In this document: positions 15,363 through 23,634 of the stretch, in pieces
Layout: each line of letters opens with the position of its first letter
Numbering within the stretch: the first letter of the stretch is position 1
From: Nocardioides sp.
GTDB taxonomy: Bacteria > Actinomycetota > Actinomycetes > Propionibacteriales > Nocardioidaceae
Reading direction: 5' to 3'
NCBI GenBank assembly: GCA_017354415.1
Contig: JAFMQY010000008.1
Location: 1-42,641, forward strand
DNA length: 42,641 bases
Position numbers and translations under genes: made by a program
The notes under the pieces: model-generated
What the model was told of the DNA's origin: nothing
Database searches by the model: none
Seen by the model: the letters and a program-made list of their open reading frames with translations, nothing else

Positions 15363-17026
15363 TGGGCACGCTGTTCACCGGCGGCTCGGTGTTCGACGGG
15401 CACCGCCACCTGTCCGGCCACGGGCTGCTCGTCGACGACGGCTCGGTCGCCGGGGTGCTGGATCCCGGTGATCTCGACGAGTTCGACCGACGGGGCCCGC
15501 TCGACCGAGGTGAGCACGAGGTGGTGGACCTTGCCGGCGGGCTGGTCTCGCCAGGGTTCACCGACGCGCACTGCCATCCGATCCAGGGCGGACTCGAGCG
15601 GATGCAGTGCGACCTGACCGAGGGCGGCACCCGCGACGAGTACCTCGCCATGGTTCGCGACTACGCCGCTGGGCACGACGGACCGTGGGTGCTCGGCGGA
15701 GGCTGGGCGATGGCCGCCTTCACCGGGGGCACGCCCGCGGCGGTCGACCTCGACGCGGTGGTGCCGGACCGTCCCGCCTTCCTCCCCAACCGCGACCACC
15801 ACGGGGCCTGGGTCAACTCGCGAGCGCTGGAGCTCGCGGGGATCACCGCCGAGACCCCCGACCCGGCGGATGGGCGGATCGAGCGGCTCCCCGACGGCCG
15901 ACCGCAGGGGACCTTGCACGAGGGCGCGATGGATCTCGTCGCCCGGCTCCTGCCTCCCCTGTCTCCGGACGACTACGCGGCGGGCCTGCTCGAGGGCCAG
16001 CGGTACTTGTTCTCCCTCGGCGTCACCGCCTGGCAGGACGCGATCGTGGGCGCATACGCCGGGATGGCCGACACCGGCACGTCGTACCGGGACGCCATGG
16101 CGAACGGCGACCTCCTGGCCGACGTCGTCGGAGCACTGTGGTGGGACCGCGAGCTCGGACTCGCGCAGGTGACCGACCTCGTGCGGAGACGACAGGCCCT
16201 GTCCGGCGGGCGGTTCCGGGCGACGACCGTGAAGATCATGCAGGACGGCGTCTGTGAGAACTTCACGGCCTCGATGCTCACGCCGTACCTCGACGGGCAC
16301 GGTCACGTCACCGACAACGCCGGCCACTCGTTCGTCGAGGCCGAGGAGCTCCAAGAGGTCGTGGTCGCGCTCGCGGCCGAGGGCTTCCAGGTGCACGTGC
16401 ACGCCATCGGCGACCGGGGGACGCGGGAGGCTCTCGACGCGTTCGCGGCCGCCCGGGCAGCGGGCGGTCTCGACACGCTCGACCAGCGAGAGGACCTGCG
16501 GCACCACATCGCGCACCTCCAGGTGGTCCATCCGGACGACGTGCCGCGCTTCGCCGAGCTCGGCGTCGCTGCCAACGCGCAGGCGCTGTGGGCGTGCCAC
16601 GAGCCGCAGATGGACGAGCTGACGATCCCGTTCCTCGGTGCCGAGCGGGCGACCTGGCAGTACCCGTTCGGCAGCCTGCACCGCGGCGGTGCCCGGCTGG
16701 TGATGGGCAGCGACTGGCCGGTCACCTCACCGGACCCGCTGGCCGCGATCCATACGGCGGTGACGCGCACGTCGTACGACGACGCGCGCGAGCCGTTCCT
16801 CCCCGACCAGGCGGTCGACCTGACCACCGCGTTCGCGGCGTACACGTCGGGCTCGGCCTGGATCAACGGCCGCGACCGCCTCGATGGCGCCGGGGTCCTC
16901 GCCCCCGGCCATGCCGCGGACCTGGTGGTGCTCGACCGCGACCCGTTCACCGGGCCGCCCGACGAGATCGGCGCCAGTCGAGTCGCCTCCACCTGGGTCG
17001 GTGGGCGGGCCGTCCACGGTCGGTAG
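15362..17026 (+). CDS. YtcJ-like metal-dependent amidohydrolase
   Basis: A 554-residue member of the amidohydrolase superfamily, YtcJ subgroup. The first metal site is FTDAHCHP (about residue 68), the distal His motif is VHVHAIGDRGT, the catalytic Asp is in VMGSDWPVTSP, and the C-terminal beta-sandwich ends with the usual LAPGHAADLVVLDRDPF. Such enzymes hydrolyse C-N bonds of amides, ureas or cyclic amides; substrates of most YtcJ proteins are unknown. The setting among polyamine genes suggests an N-acylated or glutamylated amine or a lactam. The ATG at 15362 is the only usual start before an in-frame stop at 15326-15328. Confidence 0.86.
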   Translation: MGTLFTGGSVFDGHRHLSGHGLLVDDGSVAGVLDPGDLDEFDRRGPLDRGEHEVVDLAGGLVSPGFTDAHCHPIQGGLERMQCDLTEGGTRDEYLAMVRDYAAGHDGPWVLGGGWAMAAFTGGTPAAVDLDAVVPDRPAFLPNRDHHGAWVNSRALELAGITAETPDPADGRIERLPDGRPQGTLHEGAMDLVARLLPPLSPDDYAAGLLEGQRYLFSLGVTAWQDAIVGAYAGMADTGTSYRDAMANGDLLADVVGALWWDRELGLAQVTDLVRRRQALSGGRFRATTVKIMQDGVCENFTASMLTPYLDGHGHVTDNAGHSFVEAEELQEVVVALAAEGFQVHVHAIGDRGTREALDAFAAARAAGGLDTLDQREDLRHHIAHLQVVHPDDVPRFAELGVAANAQALWACHEPQMDELTIPFLGAERATWQYPFGSLHRGGARLVMGSDWPVTSPDPLAAIHTAVTRTSYDDAREPFLPDQAVDLTTAFAAYTSGSAWINGRDRLDGAGVLAPGHAADLVVLDRDPFTGPPDEIGASRVASTWVGGRAVHGR

Positions 17027-17110
17027 CGGCGCTCGAACCGTTCCCTGCCCCGTGGGCGTCACCGTCCGAGCCCGTGAAGGGTGATCCAGCCGGTCCCTCG
17101 ACTCTCGATG

Positions 17111-17132
17111 CACGAAATCCGTCGAATTCGTG
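17111..17132. promoter_or_regulatory. Imperfect palindrome upstream of the aldehyde dehydrogenase operon
   Basis: CACGAA (17111-17116) and TTCGTG (17127-17132) form a 22-bp dyad that also holds a GAAATCCG variant of the shared motif. It lies 13 bp before the exact GAATCCGCA copy, in the -60 to -35 zone, a place expected for an activator site. Confidence 0.4.
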
Positions 17133-17145
17133 ACGTCCCACTGTC

Positions 17146-17154
17146 GAATCCGCA
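17146..17154. promoter_or_regulatory. GAATCCGCA motif upstream of the aldehyde dehydrogenase
   Basis: Exact copy, followed by TG. With the next bases it matches the gabT copy (GAATCCGCATG) over 11 bp. It ends 11 bp before the probable -10 hexamer. Confidence 0.55.
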
Positions 17155-17165
17155 TGCGTCTTGGT

Positions 17166-17171
17166 TAGGCT
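17166..17171 (+). promoter_or_regulatory. -10 hexamer TAGGCT, leaderless start of the aldehyde dehydrogenase operon
   Basis: TAGGCT with 6 nt (CCCGCC) to the ATG at 17178. The same hexamer and gap occur before gabT, ispG and the GNAT gene. Confidence 0.6.
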
Positions 17172-17177
17172 CCCGCC

Positions 17178-18611
17178 ATGGCCGACCAGAGGTTCAAGAA
17201 CGTGATCAACGGGGAGCTCGTCGACAGCGCGTCGGGCGAGACCTACGACGTGATCGACCCGACGACGGGCGGGGTCTACGCCCAGGCGCTGATGTCGGGC
17301 GCCGCGGACATCGACCGGGCGTACGCCGCGGCGGACGCGGCGTTCGAGTCCTGGGGGCAGACCACGCCCCAGGAGCGGGCCAACGCCTTGCTCAAGATCG
17401 CCGAGGCGATCGAGAAGCGGGTCGAGGAGATCAACGCCGTCGAGTGCAAGGACACCGGCAAGCCGCTCGGACTCACGATGTCGGAGGAGATGCCCTACGC
17501 CTCCGACCACTTCCGGTTCTTCGCGGGTGCCGCGCGGGTGCTCGAGGGCCGCTCCGCCGGCGAGTACATGGCCGACCACACCTCGTGGATCCGCCGGGAG
17601 CCGATCGGCGTCGTCGGCCAGGTGACGCCGTGGAACTACCCCCTGATGATGATGATCTGGAAGATCGCCCCGGCCCTGGCCGGCGGCAACACCGTCGTCC
17701 TCAAGCCCAGTGACACCACGCCGGCCAGCTCGACCCTGCTCGCCGAGCTGTGTCAGGAGTTCCTGCCGCCGGGTGTCCTCAACGTCGTCTGCGGCGACCG
17801 TGACACGGGACGCGCCCTGGTCGCACACAAGACCCCGCAGATGGTCTCCATCACCGGCTCGGTGCGGGCCGGCATGGAGGTAGCCGGCTCGGCAGCCACC
17901 GACCTGAAGCGGGTCCACCTCGAGCTCGGCGGCAAGGCACCCGTGATCGTGTTCGACGACGCCGACCTCGAGAAGGCGGCCGAGGGCATCGCCGTCGCCG
18001 GCTACTTCAACGCCGGGCAGGACTGCACCGCGGCCACGCGGGTGCTGGCCGGGCCCGGCGTACACGACGAGTTCGTCGCCGCCATCACCGAGCAGGCGAA
18101 GAACACCAAGACCGGCCTGCCCGACGACGAGGACGTGCTGTACGGCGCCCTCAACAACGCGAACCAGCTGGACCGCGTCACCGGCATGGTGGACCGTCTC
18201 CCCGACCACGCGTCGATCGCGGTCGGCGGCCGGCGCCAGGGCAGTGTCGGCTACTTCTACGAGCCGACTGTGCTCGCCGGTCTGCAGCAGGACGACGAGC
18301 AGGTCCAGACCGAGATCTTCGGCCCGGTGATCACCGTGCAGAAGTTCACCGACGAGGCGGAGGCACTCCGGTGGGCGAACGGCGTGGAGTACGGCCTGGC
18401 CTCGAGCGTGTGGACCAAGGACCACGCCCGCGCGCTGCGGATGTCGAAGAGGCTCGACTTCGGCGTGGTGTGGATCAACACCCACATCCCGTTCGTCTCC
18501 GAGATGCCGCACGGAGGCTTCAAGCACTCCGGCTACGGCAAGGACCTGTCGATGTACGGCCTGGAGGACTACACCCGGGTCAAGCACGTCATGAGCTACA
18601 TCGGCGAGTAG
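17178..18611 (+). CDS. Aldehyde dehydrogenase, probable gamma-aminobutyraldehyde dehydrogenase (PatD/YdcW-like)
   Basis: A 477-residue NAD(P)-dependent aldehyde dehydrogenase. The catalytic Glu is at residue 249 (LELGGKAP) and the catalytic Cys at 283 (FNAGQDCTAATR). The NAAGQDC-type context, in place of the usual GQxC, is typical of aminobutyraldehyde dehydrogenases. Cofactor-binding PWNYPLMMM and ITGSVRAG are present. The expected reaction is 4-aminobutanal to GABA, after the aminotransferase step. It is the first gene of a probable seven-gene operon ending with a YdcSTUV-like importer; in E. coli ydcW likewise sits with ydcSTUV, which supports the assignment. Confidence 0.9.
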   Translation: MADQRFKNVINGELVDSASGETYDVIDPTTGGVYAQALMSGAADIDRAYAAADAAFESWGQTTPQERANALLKIAEAIEKRVEEINAVECKDTGKPLGLTMSEEMPYASDHFRFFAGAARVLEGRSAGEYMADHTSWIRREPIGVVGQVTPWNYPLMMMIWKIAPALAGGNTVVLKPSDTTPASSTLLAELCQEFLPPGVLNVVCGDRDTGRALVAHKTPQMVSITGSVRAGMEVAGSAATDLKRVHLELGGKAPVIVFDDADLEKAAEGIAVAGYFNAGQDCTAATRVLAGPGVHDEFVAAITEQAKNTKTGLPDDEDVLYGALNNANQLDRVTGMVDRLPDHASIAVGGRRQGSVGYFYEPTVLAGLQQDDEQVQTEIFGPVITVQKFTDEAEALRWANGVEYGLASSVWTKDHARALRMSKRLDFGVVWINTHIPFVSEMPHGGFKHSGYGKDLSMYGLEDYTRVKHVMSYIGE

Positions 18612-18645
18612 GCGGCGACCGTAGAGCGAGCGGAGCGAGCAGCCC

Positions 18646-19227
18646 ATGGCGAGAGTCGACGTCCTCATCGCCGGCCACGTGGAGCAGACCGAGGCCGGGA
18701 GCTCCGTCCACCCGACCGTGAGCCTGGTCCGCGACGGCGACCTGGTGGTCGTGGTCGACCCGGGCATTCTGTCGGGCCCGTCTCTGCTCGTCGACGCGCT
18801 GGCCGCCCACGACCTCTCCGTGTACGACGTGACCCACGTGTTCGTGACCCATCACCACATCGACCACACCCGCAACGTCGGCGTGTTCCCGATGGCGGTG
18901 GTCGTCGACGTCGACTCCGTGTACGACGGGTCCCTGTGGCTGGAGCACGACGGTGACGGTCACCACCTCAGCGCCGACATCTCCGTGATCGAGACCCCGG
19001 GCCATGCGCAGGAGTGCGCCGCCCTGGTGGTGTCCACCGACGACGGCACGGTGGTGCTGACACACGCCTGGTGGTTCGCTGACATGACGCCGGTCCAGGA
19101 CCCGCTGGCGTGGGACCAGTCGGAGCTGGAGCGAAGCCGCGAGCGGATCCTCGCGATCGCCGACATCGTCGTACCCGGACACGGCGCTCCCTTCCGGCCG
19201 AGGGACGTTCGAGGAGAGATCGCATGA
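18646..19227 (+). CDS. MBL-fold metallohydrolase (MBLAC1/glyoxalase II-like)
   Basis: A 193-residue protein of the metallo-beta-lactamase fold. The metal motif is VTHHHIDH (about residues 66-73). Further ligands are in ETPGHAQE, LTHAWWFAD (where His and Asp are expected) and the C-terminal VPGHG. It is a compact single-domain form. The substrate is unknown; thioesters, lactones and phosphodiesters are known in the fold. Its stop overlaps the start of the saccharopine-dehydrogenase-like gene (ATGA at 19224-19227), so the two products are probably made together. The intergenic stretch before it holds GAGCGAGCGGAGCGAGC, a simple repeat often seen in such genomes. Confidence 0.82.
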   Translation: MARVDVLIAGHVEQTEAGSSVHPTVSLVRDGDLVVVVDPGILSGPSLLVDALAAHDLSVYDVTHVFVTHHHIDHTRNVGVFPMAVVVDVDSVYDGSLWLEHDGDGHHLSADISVIETPGHAQECAALVVSTDDGTVVLTHAWWFADMTPVQDPLAWDQSELERSRERILAIADIVVPGHGAPFRPRDVRGEIA

Positions 19228-20465
19228 GGATCCTGCTGGTCGGCGCCGGAGGTGTCGGGGCGACGTTCACATCCATCGCCGCCCGCCGGGACTTCTTCGA
19301 GACCATCGTCGTGGCGGACTACGACATCGCCCGGTCCGAGCGCGCGGCGACGACCGACGAAAGGTTCGTCGCGGCCCAGATCGACGCTTCCGACGCAGAC
19401 GCGGTCACGGCGCTGTGCCGCGAGCATGCGATCACCCACGTCATGAACGCGGTCGATCCCGTCTTCAACATGCCGATCTTCGAGGGCGCGTTCGCCGCCG
19501 GCGCCGACTACCTCGACATGGCGATGTCGCTGTCGAAGCCGCATCCCGAGGCGCCGTACGAGAAGACGGGCGTGAAGCTCGGCGACGAGCAGTTCGCGGT
19601 CGCGTCCGAGTGGGAGAACGCCGGCAGGCTGGCCCTGGTCGGGATCGGGGTGGAGCCCGGGCTGTCCGACGTGTTCGCCCGGTACGCCGCCGACCACCAC
19701 TTCTCCGAGATCGACGAGCTCGGCACCCGCGACGGGGCCAACCTCCTGGTCACCGACGACGGCAACGAGATCTTCGCGCCGTCGTTCTCGATGTGGACCA
19801 CGATCGAGGAGTGCCTGAACCCGCCCGTCATCTGGGCCGTCGACGATTCCGGGCAGGGCTCCTGGCACACCACCGCGCCCTTCAGCGAGCCCGAGGTCTT
19901 CGACTTCCCCGAGGGCATCGGCCCGGTCGAGTGCGTGAACGTCGAGCACGAAGAGGTGCTCCTGATGCCGCGCTGGGTGGACTGCAAGCGGGCGACGTTC
20001 AAGTACGGCCTGGGTGATGAGTTCATCAACATCCTCAAGGTGCTCCACACCCTCGGTCTCGACCGCACCGAGAAGGTGCGGGTCAAGGCCGCTTCTGGTG
20101 GGCACTGCGAGGTCAGCCCGCGCGATGTGGTCGCTGCCGTGCTGCCCGACCCGGCCACGGTCGGGCCGCGGATGAAGGGCAAGACGTGCGCCGGGCTCTG
20201 GGTGACCGGGAAGGACAAGGACGGCGCGCCCAGGTCGACGTACTACTACCACGTGGTCGACAACGAGTGGACGATGCGTGAGTACGGCCACCAGTGCGTG
20301 GTCTGGCAGACCGCGATCAACCCCGTCGTCGCGCTCGAGCTCCTCTCCCGCGGCACCTGGGGCGGCGTCGGCGTCCTCGGGCCCGAGGCCTTCGACGCCG
20401 TACCGTTCCTCGACCTGCTGACCGAGTACGGATCGCCGTGGGGCATGCAGGAAGTGAGCGCCTGA
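19224..20465 (+). CDS. Saccharopine dehydrogenase-like oxidoreductase
   Basis: A 413-residue protein with an N-terminal Rossmann domain (ILLVGAGGVGATFTSIAA, residues 3-20; acidic ADYD at the end of beta 2) and a C-terminal saccharopine-dehydrogenase-type domain. Family reactions join or split an amine and an oxo acid through a reduced Schiff base (saccharopine, carboxynorspermidine), with NAD(P). GVEPGLSDVFARYA is a typical conserved segment. Inside a putrescine operon, a secondary-amine conjugate of a polyamine or aminoaldehyde is a reasonable substrate, but this is inference. The ATG at 19224 is fixed by GAGGAG at 19211-19216 and the 4-bp overlap with the MBL gene. The ATPase gene follows after 1 bp. 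Confidence 0.82.
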   Translation: MRILLVGAGGVGATFTSIAARRDFFETIVVADYDIARSERAATTDERFVAAQIDASDADAVTALCREHAITHVMNAVDPVFNMPIFEGAFAAGADYLDMAMSLSKPHPEAPYEKTGVKLGDEQFAVASEWENAGRLALVGIGVEPGLSDVFARYAADHHFSEIDELGTRDGANLLVTDDGNEIFAPSFSMWTTIEECLNPPVIWAVDDSGQGSWHTTAPFSEPEVFDFPEGIGPVECVNVEHEEVLLMPRWVDCKRATFKYGLGDEFINILKVLHTLGLDRTEKVRVKAASGGHCEVSPRDVVAAVLPDPATVGPRMKGKTCAGLWVTGKDKDGAPRSTYYYHVVDNEWTMREYGHQCVVWQTAINPVVALELLSRGTWGGVGVLGPEAFDAVPFLDLLTEYGSPWGMQEVSA

Positions 20466-20466
20466 C

Positions 20467-21516
20467 GTGACCGCCGAGGTGACCACCCAGGGACTGACCA
20501 AGCATTTCGGCGAGGTTCACGCCGTCGACGACCTCGACCTCGAGATCGCCGACGGTGAGTTCTTCTCGATGCTCGGTCCGTCCGGCTCCGGGAAGACCAC
20601 GGTGCTGCGGATGGTCGCCGGCTTCGAGCGCCCGACGAAGGGGAGGATCCTCCTCGGCGACGCCGACGTGACCGATCTCCCGCCGTACCGGCGCGACGTG
20701 AACACGGTGTTCCAGGACTACGCGATCTTCCCCCACATGGACGTGATCAGGAACGTCGAGTACGGCCTGCGCGTGAAGAGGGTCGATCGCAAGGAGCGCC
20801 GTCGTCGGGCCGAGGAGGCGCTGGCCACGGTGCGCCTCGAGGGGTACGGCGGGCGCAAGCCGAGCCAGCTCTCGGGCGGGCAGAGGCAGCGGGTCGCCCT
20901 CGCCCGCGCCCTCGTCAACCGACCCAAGGTGCTGCTCCTCGATGAGCCGCTCGGTGCGCTCGACCTCAAGCTGCGCCGTGAGATGCAGCTGGAGCTCAAG
21001 CAGATCCAGCGCGACGTCGGGATCACGTTCGTGTTCGTGACCCACGACCAGGAGGAGGCGCTGTCGATGAGCGACCGGGTCGCGGTCTTCCAGGACGGCC
21101 GCGTCGAGCAGGTGGCGACGCCGGTTCAGCTGTACGAGGAGCCTGCAAGCGAGTTCGTCGCCGGTTTCGTGGGCACGTCCAACCGCATCGGCGCCGCCGA
21201 CGCCCGACGGCTGCTCGGCACGCCGGGGGAGTACGCCGTACGGCCGGAGCGGCTGCGCGTCGTCCCCGCCGGTGCGTCGGTGGAGCGCGGCGAGCTCATG
21301 CTGCCGGGGAGGGTGCGCGAGGTGGTCTACCTGGGCCCCACCACCCACGCGATGGTCGAGCTGGACGGTGGGGCGACCCTGACCGTCTCGCGACCCAACG
21401 CCGGAGGAGCCGAGCCACCGCTCGAGGTGTCCGACCGAATGGTGGCGGTGGCACTCCACCGCAACTCATTGATCGCTCTCTCGGGAGGGACCGAAGAAAC
21501 CGAGGAGACAGCATGA
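20467..21516 (+). CDS. Putrescine-type ABC transporter, ATP-binding protein (YdcT/PotA-like)
   Basis: A 349-residue ATPase: Walker A GPSGSGKTT, signature LSGGQRQRVALARAL, Walker B VLLLDEPLGALD, H-loop VTHDQEEA, and a short TOBE-like C-terminal part. It is close to, but shorter than, the first ATPase at 10650. The GTG start lies 1 bp after the upstream stop, and its own stop overlaps the binding-protein start (ATGA at 21513), so this is tight operon structure. Confidence 0.9.
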   Translation: MTAEVTTQGLTKHFGEVHAVDDLDLEIADGEFFSMLGPSGSGKTTVLRMVAGFERPTKGRILLGDADVTDLPPYRRDVNTVFQDYAIFPHMDVIRNVEYGLRVKRVDRKERRRRAEEALATVRLEGYGGRKPSQLSGGQRQRVALARALVNRPKVLLLDEPLGALDLKLRREMQLELKQIQRDVGITFVFVTHDQEEALSMSDRVAVFQDGRVEQVATPVQLYEEPASEFVAGFVGTSNRIGAADARRLLGTPGEYAVRPERLRVVPAGASVERGELMLPGRVREVVYLGPTTHAMVELDGGATLTVSRPNAGGAEPPLEVSDRMVAVALHRNSLIALSGGTEETEETA

Positions 21517-22727
21517 CCATCCGCAGGAGAACGCAGGCACTGGGCGCTCTGCTGGGCGTCGCCGCCCTGGCCCTGGTCGCCGGTTGCGGCACGTCCGGAT
21601 CCAGCGACACCACTGCGACCCCGGGGACCGGTGGATTCATCCCGCCTGCCATCCCCATGAAGCAGTCGATGGGCAAGATGGAGGGCCAGGTCAACATCCT
21701 CGCCTGGCCCGGGTACGCCGAGGACGGCTCCAACGACCCCAAGGTCGACTGGGTGACGCCGTTCGAGAAGGCGACCGGCTGCCAGGCCAACGTCAAGTAC
21801 TTCGGCACCTCCGACGAGGCCGTCAACCTGATGAAGACCGGCGGGTACGACGTGGTGTCGGCGTCCGGGGACGCCTCCCTGCGGCTGGTCGCCGCCGGCG
21901 ACGTCGCACCGGTGAACACCGCCCTGATCAAGGACTACAGCCAGATCGAGCCGTTCCTCAAGGACCGCGCGTGGAACAGCGTCAACGGCCAGATGTACGG
22001 CGTGCCGCACGGCTGGGGCGCGAACCTGCTGATGTACCGGACCGACGACGTGAAGCCGGCCCCGACCAGCTGGGGTGCGGTCTTCACCGACGCCTCGAAG
22101 TACAAGGGCAAGGTGACGGCGTACGACTCGCCGATCTACATCGCCGACGCCGCGCTCTACCTGATGAAGACCCAGCCGGACCTCGGCATCAAGGACCCGT
22201 ACGCGTTGGACCAGAAGCAGCTCGACGCCGCCGTCAGCCTGCTCAAGGAGCAGCGCCAGAACATCTCGGAGTACTGGTCGGACTACCTCAAGGAGGTCCA
22301 GGCCTTCAAGACCGGTGACTCCGTGATCGGGACGACCTGGGAGGTGATCAAGCAGCTGGCAGCGAGCGAGAAGGCCCCGGTGAAGGCGATCCTGCCCAGC
22401 GAGGGCGCGACGGGCTGGTCGGATACCTGGATGATCAGCTCGCATGCCCAGCACCCGAACTGCGCCTACGCGTGGATGTCCTACATCACCGAGCCCAAGC
22501 CGCAGTCCGAGGTGGCGCAGTACTTCGGCGAGGCGCCCGCCAACGGGCAGGCCTGCCAGCTCACCGGCGAGGCGTTCTGCAAGGCCTACCACGTGACCGA
22601 CAAGGCTTTCGCGAACAAGATCTGGTACTGGACCACGCCGATCACGCAGTGCCTGGACGGGCGCACGGCCACCACCTGCACCGACTACACCCAGTGGACC
22701 CAGGCCTGGACCGAGATCAAGGGCTGA
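21513..22727 (+). CDS. Putrescine-type ABC transporter, substrate-binding lipoprotein (YdcS-like)
   Basis: A 404-residue membrane-anchored binding protein. The lipobox LVAGC puts the lipidated Cys at residue 25. The body matches the YdcS group: LAWPGYAEDG near residue 65, then DWVTPFEKATGCQANVK, GGYDVVSASGDASLRL, and WGANLLMYRTDDV. This differs clearly from the Tat-type binding protein at 9479, so the two importers belong to different subfamilies. Putrescine is the likely ligand by analogy with YdcS. Four Cys near the C-terminus (QACQLTGEAFC, TQCLDGRTATTC) may form two disulphides. Confidence 0.88.
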   Translation: MTIRRRTQALGALLGVAALALVAGCGTSGSSDTTATPGTGGFIPPAIPMKQSMGKMEGQVNILAWPGYAEDGSNDPKVDWVTPFEKATGCQANVKYFGTSDEAVNLMKTGGYDVVSASGDASLRLVAAGDVAPVNTALIKDYSQIEPFLKDRAWNSVNGQMYGVPHGWGANLLMYRTDDVKPAPTSWGAVFTDASKYKGKVTAYDSPIYIADAALYLMKTQPDLGIKDPYALDQKQLDAAVSLLKEQRQNISEYWSDYLKEVQAFKTGDSVIGTTWEVIKQLAASEKAPVKAILPSEGATGWSDTWMISSHAQHPNCAYAWMSYITEPKPQSEVAQYFGEAPANGQACQLTGEAFCKAYHVTDKAFANKIWYWTTPITQCLDGRTATTCTDYTQWTQAWTEIKG

Positions 22728-22730
22728 CGG

Positions 22731-23630
22731 TTGACATCACCTGCGCACACGGCCCCCGCCCGGGCGAAGAAGCCCGAGCGGGGGTCGCTGCTCAGCCGCT
22801 CGGGAGGTCTGCGCACCTTCGTCCTCCTTCTGCCGCCGATGATGTGGCTCGGCGTCGCCTACCTGGCGGCCCTTGCGGCGCTCTTCATCACATCGCTGTG
22901 GGGGCAGAACGACTTCACCGGTGACATCGAGCGGATCTGGACGCTCGACAACTACCGGCAGATCTGGGAGATCCCGGTCTATCGGACGATCGCGTTCCGC
23001 ACGATCGGCATCGCCGCGCTGGTGACGGTGATCGACGCGGTGCTGGCCTTCCCGATCGCGCTCTACATGGCGAAGGTGGCGTCGCCGCGCGTGCGCCGCC
23101 TGCTGGTGATCTCCGTGCTGATGCCGCTGTGGGCGTCGTATCTGGTCAAGGCGTACGCGTGGCGGGGGATGTTCTCGGACGGCGGCGTGATCGACTGGCT
23201 GGGCAAGCCGTTCGGGATCCAGTCGCCCGGATACGGTCTCGCGGCGACCACGATCACGCTTGCCTACCTGTGGCTGCCGTACATGATCCTGCCGGTCTAC
23301 GCCGGCCTGGAGCGGGTGCCGGACTCGCTGTTCGAGGCCTCGGGCGACCTCGGCGCCGGTGCCCTGACCACCATCCGGCGCGTGGTGCTGCCGATGGCCT
23401 TCCCGGCGATCGTGGCCGGGTCGATCTTCACGTTCTCGCTGTCGCTGGGCGACTTCATCGCGGTCACCATCGTCGGCGGCGCGAGCCAGCTGATCGGGAC
23501 CGTCGTCTACACGAACGTCGGAGTCGCCAACAACCTGCCGTTCGCGGCGGCGTACGCCACGATCCCGGTCGTGGTGATGCTCGTCTACCTGTACGCCGTG
23601 CGGCGTACCGGGGCCCTGGAGAACCTGTAG
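22731..23630 (+). CDS. Putrescine-type ABC transporter, permease (YdcU/PotB-like)
   Basis: A 299-residue permease with six predicted helices after a polar, basic N-terminal tail of about 25 residues. The EAA loop is around LFEASGDLGAGALTTIRRVV. The start is TTG at 22731, 3 bp after the upstream stop; no ATG or GTG lies nearer to the expected first helix. It pairs with the next permease. Confidence 0.88.
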   Translation: MTSPAHTAPARAKKPERGSLLSRSGGLRTFVLLLPPMMWLGVAYLAALAALFITSLWGQNDFTGDIERIWTLDNYRQIWEIPVYRTIAFRTIGIAALVTVIDAVLAFPIALYMAKVASPRVRRLLVISVLMPLWASYLVKAYAWRGMFSDGGVIDWLGKPFGIQSPGYGLAATTITLAYLWLPYMILPVYAGLERVPDSLFEASGDLGAGALTTIRRVVLPMAFPAIVAGSIFTFSLSLGDFIAVTIVGGASQLIGTVVYTNVGVANNLPFAAAYATIPVVVMLVYLYAVRRTGALENL

Positions 23631-23634
23631 CGCC

